This document shows positions 25,800 to 35,467 of a DNA stretch of 62,238 bases, in pieces. Below the pieces are notes generated by a model that had not been told where the DNA came from, searched no databases, and saw nothing but the letters and a program-made list of their open reading frames with translations. The translations under genes and the position numbers were made by a program. Position 1 is the first letter of the stretch. Each line of letters begins with the position of its first letter. This stretch comes from Euzebyales bacterium. GTDB taxonomy: Bacteria; Actinomycetota; Nitriliruptoria; Euzebyales; JAHELV01. The stretch covers positions 1 to 62,238 of the forward strand of contig DASUUK010000067.1 of the NCBI GenBank assembly GCA_036374135.1, in the 5' to 3' direction.

Positions 25800-25908
25800 A
25801 GTTGTTCCACTCCCGGCTTGGTATGTCAAGCATGACACAACAACACTATAGGTTGCCATGAACCCATGGGTCGCGTTCGCACGTGGCCCCTCAGCCGAGG
25901 AGCACTGC
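25800..25908. promoter_or_regulatory. ramB-aceA divergent control region
   Basis: This 109-base intergenic stretch is clearly AT-richer than its surroundings. It contains a 14-base palindrome TGTCA-AGCA-TGACA (25824-25837). Outer arms ATAGTTGTT (from about 25797) and AACAACACTATAG (25840-25852) form an imperfect inverted repeat around it. Either could be a RamB or other acetate-responsive operator. It does not match the corynebacterial RamB consensus in an obvious way. Promoter elements could not be fixed with confidence. Confidence 0.55.
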
Positions 25909-27201
25909 ATGGACGACATCGCACACTCCAGCGACGCCGACGCGCTGCGCGCGGAGTGGGAGACGGACCCGCGCTGGGCCGGCATCCACCGCGACTACGG
26001 GGCCACCGATGTCGTCGCGCTGCGTGGTTCGGTCCACGTCGAGCACAGTTTGGCCAGGGCCGGTGCGGAGCGGCTGCACGAGCTCCTCGCGGGCGACGAG
26101 CCGGTGCGCGCGCTCGGCGCAATGACCGGCGGCCAGGCCGTGCAGATGGTCAAGGCCGGCCTGCAGGCGATCTACCTGTCGGGCTGGCAGGTGGCAGGGG
26201 ACGCCAACCTGTCGGGCAACACCTACCCTGACCAGAGCCTGTATCCGGTCAACAGCGCACCCACGCTGGTGCGCCGCATCAACTCGGCGCTGCGTCGGGC
26301 CGACCAGATCGCCTCGCTCGAGGGAGGCGACGAGCGCCACTGGATGGCCCCGATCGTGGCTGACTGCGAGGCAGGGTTCGGCGGCGCGCTCAACGCCTAC
26401 GAGCTCACGCTGGGCATGATCGAAGCCGGCGCAGCGGGCGTGCACTTCGAGGACCAGCTCGCCAGCGAGAAGAAGTGCGGGCACATGGGCGGCAAGGTGC
26501 TCGTGCCGACCAGCCAGCATGTGCGCACACTGGCGGCCGCGCGACTGGCCGCCGACGTCGCGGGCGTGCCCACCTTCCTCCTGGCGCGGACCGACGCGGA
26601 GGCCGCGACCCTGCTGACCAGCGACGTCGACCCGCGCGACCGCGAGTTCACCACCGGTGTCCGGTCGCCGGAGGGCTTCTACGAGGTCCGCAACGGCATC
26701 GACGCCTGCATCGCCCGCGGCCTGGCCTACGCGCCCTACGCGGATCTGCTGTGGATGGAGACCGCCAAGCCCAACCTGGAGGAGGCGCGCAAGTTCGCCG
26801 ACGCCATCCACGCCGAGTTCCCCGACAAGCTGCTCGCGTACAACTGCTCACCGTCCTTCAACTGGTCCGCCCACCTGGACGCCGACGAGATCGCCACCTT
26901 CCAGGGCGACATCGCCGAGTTGGGCTTCCGGTTCCAGTTCGTGACGTTGGCCGGCTTCCACGCGCTCAACGCCTCGATGTTCGACCTCGCCCGCGGCTAC
27001 GCCACGGACCACATGTCGGCCTACGTGGCACTGCAGCAGCACGAGTTCGACCTCGAGCAGCACGGCTATACGGCGACGCGCCACCAGCGCGAGGTCGGCG
27101 CGAGCTACTTCGACCGCATCGCGCAGACCGTCAGCGGCGGCACCGCCTCGACGCTGGCCATGCACGGCTCGACCGAAGAGGACCAGTTCAGCGCGGCGTA
27201 G
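25909..27201 (+). CDS. aceA: Isocitrate lyase
   Basis: Glyoxylate-shunt enzyme that splits isocitrate to succinate and glyoxylate, letting cells grow on acetate and fatty acids. 430 aa, the usual short bacterial form. The active-site motif KKCGH has C190 ([11 protein letters not shown]). [37 protein letters not shown] and NCSPSFNW are all conserved. The ATG at 25909 has GAGGAG 7 bases upstream; the longer start at 25858 does not. No malate synthase gene is in the window. Divergent from ramB. Confidence 0.95.
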   Translation: MDDIAHSSDADALRAEWETDPRWAGIHRDYGATDVVALRGSVHVEHSLARAGAERLHELLAGDEPVRALGAMTGGQAVQMVKAGLQAIYLSGWQVAGDANLSGNTYPDQSLYPVNSAPTLVRRINSALRRADQIASLEGGDERHWMAPIVADCEAGFGGALNAYELTLGMIEAGAAGVHFEDQLASEKKCGHMGGKVLVPTSQHVRTLAAARLAADVAGVPTFLLARTDAEAATLLTSDVDPRDREFTTGVRSPEGFYEVRNGIDACIARGLAYAPYADLLWMETAKPNLEEARKFADAIHAEFPDKLLAYNCSPSFNWSAHLDADEIATFQGDIAELGFRFQFVTLAGFHALNASMFDLARGYATDHMSAYVALQQHEFDLEQHGYTATRHQREVGASYFDRIAQTVSGGTASTLAMHGSTEEDQFSAA

Positions 27202-27309
27202 CCCCCCCGCGTCGTGGAACCAGGCTCCGCGAACTCAGCGCGGCGTGGTCGCAGGCCCAACGCGGCCGGGGCGCGCGGGGCCATGGCGGAGTCCGGGCGG
27301 GTGACCAGC

Positions 27310-27343
27310 GGCGGGTCGGGACGTCCAAGCGTCCCGGCCCGCC
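27310..27343. terminator. Terminator between convergent aceA and the CAP lipoprotein gene
   Basis: GGCGGGTCGGGACG (27310-27323) pairs with CGTCCCGGCCCGCC (27330-27343): a 14-bp stem with one T-G pair and a 6-base loop. It lies between two convergent genes and can serve both directions. There is no T-tract. Confidence 0.7.
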
Positions 27344-27401
27344 GGCCGCGTTGCCTCGGCCGCGCGCGACGGCTGCGAGCGCAACCGTCCAGGAGCGCGG
27401 C

Positions 27402-28094
27402 CTAGCGGAACCGCTCGGTGAAGTACAGGCGACCGCTGTCGTCGCTGCAGACACCGACGCCGTACTCGGTCCAGCGGTCGCTCATGCGGTTGTCGCGGTG
27501 GTCGGGCGAGTTCATCCATCCCTGGTGGACCTCGCTCGCGGAGCGCTGTCCCCAGGCGATGTTCTCGCCGTTGACGCCGGCCGACCGCAGATCGGCGTGG
27601 CGGAAGTTGCCGCTGGTGGCCATGTCGCACGACCACGACCGCGCACCACGCGAGACGTCGGCACTCACGGTCAGCGCAGCCTTGCCGTCGCTGGCACGGG
27701 CGGCGTTGAGCAGATCGAGGATCTCACGCTCGATCGCCGATTGACCTGTCGTCGAGCCGCCACCGGAGCCGGACGCCTCGGGCTTCTGCTGCGCCTTCGG
27801 CCTTGGTGCGGGCGTGTCCGCGTCCTGCGCGGTGGCCTGCGGCGCGCTCCCGCCGCTGTCACCCGACGGCGCGTCGGACGCTGGCGCGCCATCACCGTCG
27901 TCCGCGGACGCGTCCTCGGACGCGGAGGAACCGTCCCCGTCATCGGCATCGGTCGCCGTGGCCGCGGCCGGCGCGGCGGGGTCCGGACCACGCAGGAGCA
28001 GCATGACGTCGTCGGCGTCGCAGGCCGTCAACAGCAGGCTCAAGGCGAAGAGCAACGCGACCATGCGACCGGCGCGTGCACGTGTGCCAGTCAT
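27402..28094 (-). CDS. CAP-domain (SCP/PR-1) lipoprotein
   Basis: A 230-aa exported protein. The lipobox is LLTAC with C25 after a hydrophobic segment, so it is probably anchored on the outer membrane face. Residues about 35-118 are a low-complexity Asp/Ala/Ser/Pro linker. The C-terminal 110 residues form a CAP domain: IEREILDLLNAARA, then FRHADLRSAGVNGENIAWGQ, MNSPDHRDNRMSDRWTEYGV (the HRxN motif). The role of bacterial CAP proteins is unsettled. The ATG at 28094 follows GGGAG at 9 bases; the ORF start at 28151 would precede the signal peptide. Confidence 0.87.
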   Translation of the reverse strand: MTGTRARAGRMVALLFALSLLLTACDADDVMLLLRGPDPAAPAAATATDADDGDGSSASEDASADDGDGAPASDAPSGDSGGSAPQATAQDADTPAPRPKAQQKPEASGSGGGSTTGQSAIEREILDLLNAARASDGKAALTVSADVSRGARSWSCDMATSGNFRHADLRSAGVNGENIAWGQRSASEVHQGWMNSPDHRDNRMSDRWTEYGVGVCSDDSGRLYFTERFR

Positions 28095-28294
28095 GCCGGG
28101 CGACTCCCGCACGCGCGTCTCTCGTTGCACCGCATCTGTTGCCTCATGCACCTGACGCTAGGACACCGCCGGCCGACGCGCGTTGTCCGATGGGGCTGCT
28201 CGGACAGGGACGGTGTCGTGCATCCGCTCAGGGCAGTGGCCCGATGGCCAGACCCGGCCCTCGCCACGGCTCCGCGGCCCGCACCGCGCCCACG

Positions 28295-28312
28295 CCCGGA
28301 CGGCCGTCCGGG
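28295..28312 (-). terminator. Terminator of the dnaK-hspR operon
   Basis: CCCGGACGG-CCGTCCGGG is a perfect 18-base palindrome beginning 10 bases after the hspR stop on the minus strand, within very GC-rich DNA. Confidence 0.55.
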
Positions 28313-28321
28313 GCCCGGGCG

Positions 28322-28726
28322 TCAGCGCCGCGACCGGCGGTCCGCGTGCCGCTCGATCTGGGCCCGGCGGTACAGCACGAGTTCGGTCGAAGCACGGCGC
28401 TGCGCGTCGCGCAGCGCCTCCTGCGACGCGGCGTGCACCCGCTCGACCTCCTGGCGAGACCGCTCGAGCTGGCGCTCGAGGCGTTCGATCTCGTCCTCGA
28501 GCTCGAGGATGCGCAGCACACCTGCCAGGTTGATCCCTTCGCGCTGGGTCAGCTGCTGGATCAGCTGGACGCGTAAGACGTCGCGCTGGGAGTAGCGGCG
28601 CGTCCCGCCCGCCGTGCGTTTGGGAGCAAGCAGCCCCTTGCGCTCGTAGGTGCGGAGCGTCTGCGGGTGCACACCGGCGAGCTCGGCAGCGACCGAGATG
28701 ATGTAGACGCCTGCATCAGTGGTCAT
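28322..28726 (-). CDS. hspR: HspR heat-shock repressor (MerR family)
   Basis: A 134-aa repressor of the DnaK regulon. VYIISVAAELAGVHPQTLRT is the diagnostic HspR opening, followed by YERKGLLAPKRTAGGTRRYS. A coiled coil fills about 70-125. In Streptomyces and mycobacteria HspR binds HAIR sites with DnaK as corepressor. This gene ends the dnaK-grpE-dnaJ-hspR series, so it closes a feedback loop. The ATG at 28726 has GAGGTG 8 bases upstream; a GTG three codons earlier is possible. It is 45 bases downstream of dnaJ. Confidence 0.93.
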   Translation of the reverse strand: MTTDAGVYIISVAAELAGVHPQTLRTYERKGLLAPKRTAGGTRRYSQRDVLRVQLIQQLTQREGINLAGVLRILELEDEIERLERQLERSRQEVERVHAASQEALRDAQRRASTELVLYRRAQIERHADRRSRR

Positions 28727-28771
28727 GACCTGCACACCTCGCGAGCCGCGGCCACGGGCGTCGGCCTACGC

Positions 28772-29950
28772 TCATCGTACGTCGCCCCCGGGGGCGACGT
28801 ACGTGTCCAGGTGCGCCCTGACGTCGCTGTCGTCGGTGGCGGCGAACTCCTCGAGCATCTTGCGCTGGGTGCGGGTCAACCGACGCGGGACCACGAGATC
28901 GACGGTCACCAGCAGGTCGCCGGTGCCACCCTTGCGCCGGGGAAGGCCACGCCCACGAACCCGCAGCGTGCGACCGGGCTCGGTGCCGGCCGGCACCTTC
29001 AGCGTGACCGAGCCGTCGAGGGTCGGCACGGTGACCTTCGTCCCGAGGGTCGCTTCTGCGAACGTCACCGGCACCCGCAGCAACAGGTCGTCTCCACGGC
29101 GGTCGAAGATCTCGTGCGGCGTCACGTGGACCTTCACGAACAGGTCCCCGGGCTCGCCGCCCATCGGCGCGGGTTCGCCCTTGCCCTTGAGGCGGATCCG
29201 GGCGCCATCCTTCACACCGGCCGGGATGCGTGCGCGGATCTCGCGTGCGCGGCGCTCGACACCGGTGCCACCACATGTCGCGCACGGATCAGGGATGACC
29301 CGCCCCGAGCCGCCACAGGTGTCGCACGGCTCCGAGAAGCTGAACATGCCCTGATCGCGGGCGACGGCGCCCGTGCCCTGACAGGTCGGGCAGGTCTGCG
29401 GCGTCGTGCCGGGCCGGGCGCCCGAGCCGCCACACGTGGAGCATGCGGCGTTGCCGGTGATGCGCAGCGTGGTCGTGACGCCGGCGACCGCGTCGGCGAA
29501 CGACAGCGTCAGATCGGTCTCGAGGTCGCGGCCACGAGGGCCCTGACGACGCGGGCGGGTCCGACCGAACGTCGTTCCGCCCGGCTGCGGCTGACCCTCG
29601 CCGAACAGCCCTCCGAGCAGGTCGGACAGATCGAACTGCTGACCACCGCCGAACCCGCCGCCGCCCGGTGGCGGGTACCCGCCACCGGGGAAGCCGCCGG
29701 CGAACGCGCCGCTGCCGACCAGTTGGCGGACCTTGTCGTACTCGGCCCGCTTCTCGGAGTTCGACAGCACCGAGTAGGCCTCGCTGACCTCCTTGAACCG
29801 GATCTCCGCCTTGGGGTCGTCCGGGTTGGCGTCCGGATGCAGTTCGCGCGCGAGCTTGCGGTAGGCCTTGGCGATCTCTGCCTGCTCGGCCTTCTCGTCG
29901 ACGCCGAGAGCAGCGTAGTAGTCCTTCTCGACGTAGTCGCGCTGACTCAC
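28772..29950 (-). CDS. dnaJ: Chaperone DnaJ
   Basis: Type I Hsp40 co-chaperone, 392 aa. The J domain (about 9-75) has the HPD motif in RELHPDANPDD. A Gly/Phe/Pro-rich linker (about 80-135) follows. The zinc-binding region has four CxxCxGxG repeats (CSTCGGSG, CPTCQGTG, CDTCGGSG, CATCGGTG). The C-terminal substrate-binding domains are complete. The GTG start is preceded by AGGAGG at 4 bases. It follows grpE by 8 bases. It stimulates DnaK ATPase and delivers unfolded clients. Confidence 0.96.
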   Translation of the reverse strand: MSQRDYVEKDYYAALGVDEKAEQAEIAKAYRKLARELHPDANPDDPKAEIRFKEVSEAYSVLSNSEKRAEYDKVRQLVGSGAFAGGFPGGGYPPPGGGGFGGGQQFDLSDLLGGLFGEGQPQPGGTTFGRTRPRRQGPRGRDLETDLTLSFADAVAGVTTTLRITGNAACSTCGGSGARPGTTPQTCPTCQGTGAVARDQGMFSFSEPCDTCGGSGRVIPDPCATCGGTGVERRAREIRARIPAGVKDGARIRLKGKGEPAPMGGEPGDLFVKVHVTPHEIFDRRGDDLLLRVPVTFAEATLGTKVTVPTLDGSVTLKVPAGTEPGRTLRVRGRGLPRRKGGTGDLLVTVDLVVPRRLTRTQRKMLEEFAATDDSDVRAHLDTYVAPGGDVR

Positions 29951-29958
29951 CTGGCCTC

Positions 29959-30591
29959 CTACTGGGTCACGGCGACCGACGCCGGCCGCAGGACCCGTCC
30001 CTTGAAGCGGTATCCGCTGCGGAGCACCTGGGCCACCTTTGGCTCACCGTCGTCGGTCGTCTCGCCCTCGACCTGCATGACCGCGTCGTGCCAGGTCGGG
30101 TCGAACGGCGCGTCGACGCCTGGCACGTCCTCGAGCCCGGCGCGCTCGAGGATCTCCCGCAGCTCGCCGTGGACCATCCGGACTCCCTTGGCGACGGCGT
30201 CGTCGGAGTCCTTGGCGGCCTCGAGCACGTACCCGAAGTTGTCCAGCACGCCCAGCAGTTGGGAGATCAACGCCTCGGCACCGCGGTCACGTGCCTGCGT
30301 GCGCTCCCGCTGGCTGCGGCGCCGGAAGTTCTCGAACTCGGCGCGCTCGCGGCGCAGGTGGTCGAGATAGGTGTCGCGCTGCTGCGTCACCTCGGCGAGC
30401 GCCGCGGCCGCCGGATCGGCGTCTGCTGGCACGTCACCCGATCCGTCCTGCTGCGGCGTCTCGGATCCGGCGGACGGCTGCTTCTCCAGCTCGGTCGCCG
30501 GCCCCGGCCCCGCAGCGGGCACCTCGTCGGGGTGGGCGTCCTCGTCGGTCGAGGGCGCGCCGGGCTGACGTTCCTCGGGTGCGTCGGTCAC
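29959..30591 (-). CDS. grpE: Nucleotide exchange factor GrpE
   Basis: A 210-aa DnaK exchange factor. The first 60 residues are an acidic, disordered tail. The long helix [21 protein letters not shown] is the GrpE dimerisation helix. The C-terminal beta domain ends [10 protein letters not shown]...[19 protein letters not shown], the family signature. The start is GTG, sharing 4 bases with the dnaK stop (GTGA), so it is translationally coupled to dnaK. Confidence 0.96.
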   Translation of the reverse strand: MTDAPEERQPGAPSTDEDAHPDEVPAAGPGPATELEKQPSAGSETPQQDGSGDVPADADPAAAALAEVTQQRDTYLDHLRRERAEFENFRRRSQRERTQARDRGAEALISQLLGVLDNFGYVLEAAKDSDDAVAKGVRMVHGELREILERAGLEDVPGVDAPFDPTWHDAVMQVEGETTDDGEPKVAQVLRSGYRFKGRVLRPASVAVTQ

Positions 30592-32444
30592 GCAGCCCCC
30601 TCGTCGTCCGGATCGTCGACCACCTCGGCATCGACGATGTCGTCATCGCCGGCGGAGTCGCCGCCGTCGGCGAACCCACTCGCGGTCTGCTGTCCGGCCT
30701 GGTCCGCGGCGCCTGCCGCGTAGAGGGCCTGACCGACCTCCTGGCTGACCCGCATCAGCTCGTCGCTGGCATTGCGGACCGACTGGATGTCGTCGCTCTT
30801 CAGCGCCTCGCGCAGCTGACCCTGCGTCTGCTCGAGCTTCGCCTTGTGGTCGTCGGAGATCTTGTCAGCGTTGTCCTTGACCAGCTTCTCGGTCTGGTAC
30901 AGCAGGTTGTCAGCCGTGTTGCGCGCCTCGGCCTCGTCACGACGCCGCTTGTCCTCGTCGGCGTGCTGTTCGGCCTCGCGGACCATGCGGTCGATGTCGT
31001 TCTTCGGGAGAGCCGACTGACCGGTGATGGTCATCGACTGCTCCTTGCCGGTGCCGCGGTCCTTGGCGGACACGTTGACGATGCCGTTCGCGTCGATGTC
31101 GAACGTGACCTCGATCTGCGGCACGCCGCGCGGCGCCGGGGGGATGTCGACCAGCTGGAACTTGCCCAGCGTGTTGTTGTAGGCCGCCATCTGGCGCTCG
31201 CCCTGCAGCACGTGGATCTCGACCTGCGGTTGGTTGTCCTCCGCCGTGGTGAAGACCTCGGACTTCCGTGTGGGAATCGTCGTGTTGCGCTCGATCAGTG
31301 TCGTCATGACGCCGCCCTTGGTCTCGATGCCCAGCGACAGCGGGGTCACGTCGAGCAGCAGCACGTCCTTGACGTCGCCCTTGAGCACGCCGGCCTGCAG
31401 CGCCGCACCGACCGCGACGACCTCGTCCGGGTTGACGCCCTTGTGCGGCTCCTTGCCGCCGGTGAGCTCCTTGACCAGGTCGACGACCGCCGGCATGCGG
31501 GTCGAACCACCGACGAGGATGACCTGGTCGATGTCGCCCGGCTTGACGCCGGCGTCGCGGATCGCCGCGTGGAACGGCTCGCGCGTGCGGTCGAGCAGGT
31601 CGGACGTCATCTGCTGGAACTGCGAGCGCGACAGCGTCTCTTCGAGGTGCAGCGGACCGTCCGCCGTCGCCGTGATGAACGGCAGGTTGATCGACGCTTC
31701 GGTGGTGGTCGACAGCTCCCGCTTGGCCTTCTCCGCGGCCTCCTTCAGCCGCTGCAGCGCCATGCGGTCCTTGCCGAGGTCGACGCCGTGGTTGTCCTTG
31801 AACCGCGCGACCATCCACTCGATGACCGCCTGGTCCCAGTCGTCACCGCCCAGATTGGTGTCACCCGATGTCGCCTTGACATCGAACACGCCCTCGGCGA
31901 TCTCGAGGACCGACACGTCGAACGTGCCTCCACCGAGGTCGTAGACGAGTATCGTCTGCTCGCCCTCCTTGTCGAGCCCGTAGGCCAGCGACGCGGCGGT
32001 CGGCTCGTTGATGATGCGCAGGACCTCGAGACCGGCGATCTGTCCGGCCTCCTTGGTTGCCTGGCGCTGCGCGTCACCGAAGTAGGCTGGCACGGTGATG
32101 ACCGCCTGGGTCACCTCGTCGCCCAGATAGGCCTCGGCGTCGCGCTTGAGCTTCTGCAGGATGCGTGCGCTGATCTCCTGCGGGGTGTAGGTCTTGCCGT
32201 CGACCTCCATGCTCCAGTCGGTGCCCATGTGGCGCTTGACCGACTGGATCGTGCGGTCCGGGTTGGTGACCGCCTGGCGCTTGGCCACCTCGCCCGTCAG
32301 GATCTCACCGGACTTGGAGAACCCCACCACCGACGGGGTCGTGCGCGAGCCCTCGGCGTTGGGGATGACCGCCGACTCACCGCCCTCCATCGCGGCGACG
32401 ACCGAGTTCGTCGTGCCGAGGTCAATGCCAACTGCTCGTGCCAT
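30588..32444 (-). CDS. dnaK: Chaperone DnaK (Hsp70)
   Basis: Hsp70 ATPase chaperone, 618 aa, full length. The ATPase domain starts [20 protein letters not shown] and carries [15 protein letters not shown] and [15 protein letters not shown]. The substrate-binding domain ([17 protein letters not shown]) and a Gly/Ala/Asp-rich C-terminal tail ending DPDDEGAA are intact. The ATG at 32444 has AAGGAAG 7 bases upstream; the ORF extends a further 24 codons without family sequence. It heads the operon and is preceded by a HAIR-like site and a TTGCAC/TAGCCT promoter-like pair. Confidence 0.97.
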   Translation of the reverse strand: MARAVGIDLGTTNSVVAAMEGGESAVIPNAEGSRTTPSVVGFSKSGEILTGEVAKRQAVTNPDRTIQSVKRHMGTDWSMEVDGKTYTPQEISARILQKLKRDAEAYLGDEVTQAVITVPAYFGDAQRQATKEAGQIAGLEVLRIINEPTAASLAYGLDKEGEQTILVYDLGGGTFDVSVLEIAEGVFDVKATSGDTNLGGDDWDQAVIEWMVARFKDNHGVDLGKDRMALQRLKEAAEKAKRELSTTTEASINLPFITATADGPLHLEETLSRSQFQQMTSDLLDRTREPFHAAIRDAGVKPGDIDQVILVGGSTRMPAVVDLVKELTGGKEPHKGVNPDEVVAVGAALQAGVLKGDVKDVLLLDVTPLSLGIETKGGVMTTLIERNTTIPTRKSEVFTTAEDNQPQVEIHVLQGERQMAAYNNTLGKFQLVDIPPAPRGVPQIEVTFDIDANGIVNVSAKDRGTGKEQSMTITGQSALPKNDIDRMVREAEQHADEDKRRRDEAEARNTADNLLYQTEKLVKDNADKISDDHKAKLEQTQGQLREALKSDDIQSVRNASDELMRVSQEVGQALYAAGAADQAGQQTASGFADGGDSAGDDDIVDAEVVDDPDDEGAA

Positions 32445-32520
32445 GGATGCACTTCCTTGTCGTCGTGAACGTTGTAGAGCCTGGCCCAAGGCTAGCAGGG
32501 CGACGCTGAAGTGCAAGAAG

Positions 32521-32541
32521 TCTTAGCGTGCAGCGCTCAAG
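32521..32541 (-). promoter_or_regulatory. HAIR-like HspR-binding site upstream of dnaK
   Basis: On the minus strand CTTGAGC is followed by a 7-base spacer and GCTAAGA. The HspR consensus is CTTGAGT-N7-ACTCAAG. The first half fits at six of seven positions with matching dyad base C/G; the second half lacks one C. It sits 76 bases upstream of dnaK, just before a TTGCAC (-35-like) and TAGCCT (-10-like) pair. HspR itself is encoded in the operon. Confidence 0.65.
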
Positions 32542-32663
32542 TTTCCTGTCTCTACCGGTCGGGTGAACACACTTCCAGGGGACGCAAGATTGGCGCGACC
32601 CCAGCGTAGGTGTCAGCGTGTCGTCGGCGTGTGTCCACCCGGCGACCCGGGTAGTCCGTCGGC

Positions 32664-33719
32664 ATGGAGTACAGGCAGCTGGGAGCGTCGGGCCTGCGGG
32701 TGTCGGCGTTGACGATGGGCACCATGACCTTCGGCGGCGAGGACGACTTCAGCGCCGTCGGCGACACCGGCGTCAACGGCGCCACCCGCCAGATCGACAT
32801 GTGCCTCGAGGCGGGCGTCAACCTGATCGACACCGCGAACATGTACAGCACCGGCGCCTCGGAGGAGATCATCGGGCAGGCCATCAAGGGCCGTCGCGAT
32901 GACCTGTTCCTCGCGACGAAGGTGCGCTTCCCGATGGGCGACGGGCCCAACGAGGCGGGGCTGTCGCGCACCCACATCATGGAGCAGTGCGACGCGAGCC
33001 TGCGGCGGCTGCAGACCGACCACATCGACCTGTACCAGGTGCACGCCTGGGACGGTCAGACTCCGCTCGAGGAGACGCTCGAGACGCTCGAGTACCTGGT
33101 CGACCACGGCAAGGTCCGGTACGTCGGCTGCTCGAACTACTCGGCCTGGCACATGATGAAGGCGCTGGGCATCGCGGAGATGCGGGTGCTGCCGCGGTTC
33201 GTCAGCACACAGAACTTCTACGCGCCGGCCTTCCGCGATCTCGAGTACGAGATCGTCCCCGCCGCGATCGACCAGGGGCTCGGGATCCTCGTGTGGAGCC
33301 CGCTGGCCGGGGGGCTGATGTCGGGCAAGTACCGTCGCGGGCAGGACGGGCCGGAGGGATCCCGGCACGTGGGCGAGTGGGACGAACCGCCCGTGCGCGA
33401 CACCGAGGCGCTCTACGACGTGATCGACGCTCTCGTCGACGTGGGCGAGGAGCACGGGGTGTCGGCCGCACAGGTCTCGCTCGCGTGGTTGCTGACGCGG
33501 CCGGGTGTCACGTCGCTCATCATCGGGGCGCGGACCGACGAGCAGTTGGCCGACAACCTCGCGGCCGCCGATCTCGAGCTCAGCGACGAGCAGACCGACC
33601 GCATCGAGCAGGTGTCACGCCCACCGCTGCTATACCCGTACTGGCATCAGCACAAGACCGCCGCCGACCGGTTCTCCGAGGCCGACCTCACCCTGCACGG
33701 CGCCCGTCTGCACGACTGA
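32664..33719 (+). CDS. Aldo/keto reductase
   Basis: A 351-aa NADPH-dependent reductase. Catalytic residues: D56 and Y61 (NLIDTANMYST), K86 (FLATKVRFP) and H127 (YQVHAWD). [29 protein letters not shown] and IIGARTDEQLADNL complete the cofactor site. It shares many motifs with the reductase at 6805, so the two are paralogues. The substrate is unknown. No strong SD. It is divergent from dnaK with 219 bases between them, which include the HAIR-like site. Confidence 0.9.
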   Translation: MEYRQLGASGLRVSALTMGTMTFGGEDDFSAVGDTGVNGATRQIDMCLEAGVNLIDTANMYSTGASEEIIGQAIKGRRDDLFLATKVRFPMGDGPNEAGLSRTHIMEQCDASLRRLQTDHIDLYQVHAWDGQTPLEETLETLEYLVDHGKVRYVGCSNYSAWHMMKALGIAEMRVLPRFVSTQNFYAPAFRDLEYEIVPAAIDQGLGILVWSPLAGGLMSGKYRRGQDGPEGSRHVGEWDEPPVRDTEALYDVIDALVDVGEEHGVSAAQVSLAWLLTRPGVTSLIIGARTDEQLADNLAAADLELSDEQTDRIEQVSRPPLLYPYWHQHKTAADRFSEADLTLHGARLHD

Positions 33720-33729
33720 CAGCCGCCGG

Positions 33730-34986
33730 TCACACGGCGCGATCGACGCGGATCTCGAACCCCGCCGCCCGCAGGCGGTCGACGAGGACCCGCCCGATCC
33801 CCGTGGCCGGCGTGAGCACCCCGCCGCCGCTGGGCACCGCGGCCTGATCGGTCGCGAGCGCCAGCGCGCTCTCGCCGATCATCACCGACGTCGCCGCGTA
33901 CCCGGGATCGCCCTGTGCACCGAACGCCACGCCGTAGCGCGCACCGGTCACCGTGTGGGCGTACAGGTCGAAGCGGAAGTGCCCATCGGCGCGGGTCCGT
34001 GCGTCGGGACCCGCCCCGGGCGCGGGCAGCACACGGTCGAGCAGCGCACGCGTGGGCGCGAACCGCATGCCACCGAACAGGACGGCGATGCCCGTTGTCA
34101 TACCGAGCGCCAGCAGTGGGCGCGTCGGTCCACGGCCGAACCCGACCACCTCGCGATACCTCAGCCGCCGACCGTACGCCCATCCCTGCAGCGCGTTGCT
34201 GCGGCGCACGACGCGCGTGTTGTACGCCGCCATGACGAACGGACCGGTCCACGTCCCCAGGTCCCGATCGAAGCGTGGGCCGGTGACGTCGGGCTGTGGA
34301 CCAAGGTCCGGCTCCGCGGACCGGTCCGGACTGAGCGCGTACGGATCGTCGACCACGCGCCGACGCGCCGGATCGTCAGCCAGGTGCTCCAGTTGGGTGC
34401 GCAGCGTCTCGATCGTCCCGCCGCTCACACCGCCTGAGGCCGACCGCAGCACCAGCGTCGCCCGGTCGAGCTCGCCGGTGGCGTCGTCTGCCGCCGCCCG
34501 TGCGGCCATCAGCACGCTCAGGTCGGACGGCACCGAGTCGAAACCGCACGAGTGGACGATGCGGGCGCCCGTCGCGGCCGCGCGCTCGTGGTGGCGGTCC
34601 GCGCTGTCGCGAACGAACAGGACCTCGCCGGTGAGATCGACGTAGTCGGTGCCGTGGCCTGCACATGCGGCGACAACAGCCATCCCGTACCTGGCGTACG
34701 GACCGACTGTCGTGGCCACGACCCGTGTGGCCGCGGCCATGGCCCCGACCGCGGCCTGATCGGCGGCGTTCACGACCAGCAACGGCCAGTCGGCGGATGG
34801 CGGCCCGAGGGCGTCGCGGACGGCCGCCAGCCGCTGCGCGGACCGGCCCGCCAGTGCGACCCGCACACCGGCCGGTGCACGCGCGGCCAGGTGTTCGGCG
34901 ACCAGTCGACCGACGAAACCGGTCGCGCCGAACACCACGATGTCGTGGTCGCGTCCGTTGGTCTGGTCACGCACGATCGCGAGCAT
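33730..34986 (-). CDS. Saccharopine dehydrogenase-like trans-acting reductase
   Basis: A 418-aa Rossmann protein of the saccharopine-dehydrogenase NADP-binding family, related to mycobacterial Rv2953-type trans-acting enoyl reductases. IVVFGATGFVGRLVAEHLA is the NADP site and GPYARYGMAVVAACAGHGTDYVDLTGE the family core. HSCGFDSVPSDLSV follows. Rv2953 helps make phthiocerol lipids, but no lipid cluster is present here, so a similar reaction is only possible. A longer ORF reaches 35466 but overlaps the divergent VOC gene. No SD; a GTG at about residue 6 is an alternative start. Confidence 0.8.
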   Translation of the reverse strand: MLAIVRDQTNGRDHDIVVFGATGFVGRLVAEHLAARAPAGVRVALAGRSAQRLAAVRDALGPPSADWPLLVVNAADQAAVGAMAAATRVVATTVGPYARYGMAVVAACAGHGTDYVDLTGEVLFVRDSADRHHERAAATGARIVHSCGFDSVPSDLSVLMAARAAADDATGELDRATLVLRSASGGVSGGTIETLRTQLEHLADDPARRRVVDDPYALSPDRSAEPDLGPQPDVTGPRFDRDLGTWTGPFVMAAYNTRVVRRSNALQGWAYGRRLRYREVVGFGRGPTRPLLALGMTTGIAVLFGGMRFAPTRALLDRVLPAPGAGPDARTRADGHFRFDLYAHTVTGARYGVAFGAQGDPGYAATSVMIGESALALATDQAAVPSGGGVLTPATGIGRVLVDRLRAAGFEIRVDRAV

Positions 34987-35037
34987 ACGCGTCGCACAGC
35001 CGGGCACATCGACGCCCGGCCGGGGTATCGTTCGCCC

Positions 35038-35406
35038 ATGGAGCCGATCGCCCGCCTGCAGCTGACCGCGCTCGACTGTGCCGATCCGGACGGTCTCGCC
35101 GCCTTCTACGGGCGCGTCACCGGCTGGCCGGTCGACTCCCGCAGCGACGGCTGGGTGCAGCTGGACAGCGGTGGCGGACACACGTTGGCGTTCCAGCACG
35201 TGCCGGACCATCAACCGCCCACGTGGCCGGAGCCCGCCGGTGCCCAGCAACTGCACCTGGACTTCCTCGTGGACGATCTCGATGTCGGCGAGTCGGCGGT
35301 GCTCGACGCCGGCGCGCGCAGGACGGACGTGCAGCCCGCGCCCGACAGCTTCCGGGTCTACCTCGATCCGGCCGGGCACCCGTTCTGCCTCGTGCTCGAC
35401 GACTGA
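35038..35406 (+). CDS. VOC family protein (single glyoxalase-like domain)
   Basis: A 122-aa single-domain vicinal-oxygen-chelate protein. ARLQLTALDCADPDGLAAFY is the first beta-alpha unit. QLHLDFLVDDLDVGESAVLD and RVYLDPAGHPFCLVL make the second half. This matches the actinobacterial Glyoxalase_6 group. The active metal site cannot be confirmed. It starts 51 bases from the divergent reductase at 34986, so both probably share a promoter region. Confidence 0.82.
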   Translation: MEPIARLQLTALDCADPDGLAAFYGRVTGWPVDSRSDGWVQLDSGGGHTLAFQHVPDHQPPTWPEPAGAQQLHLDFLVDDLDVGESAVLDAGARRTDVQPAPDSFRVYLDPAGHPFCLVLDD

Positions 35407-35467
35407 CCGACCACTGCGCAGTGCGCGACCCGTGACGGATGACCCGTGACGGTCCTCCGCTCGCACG

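Noticed and set aside
30291-32468. A 725-aa + strand ORF opposite dnaK
   Set aside because: It is the antisense shadow of dnaK/grpE, composed of low-complexity Arg/Val/Leu without family features.
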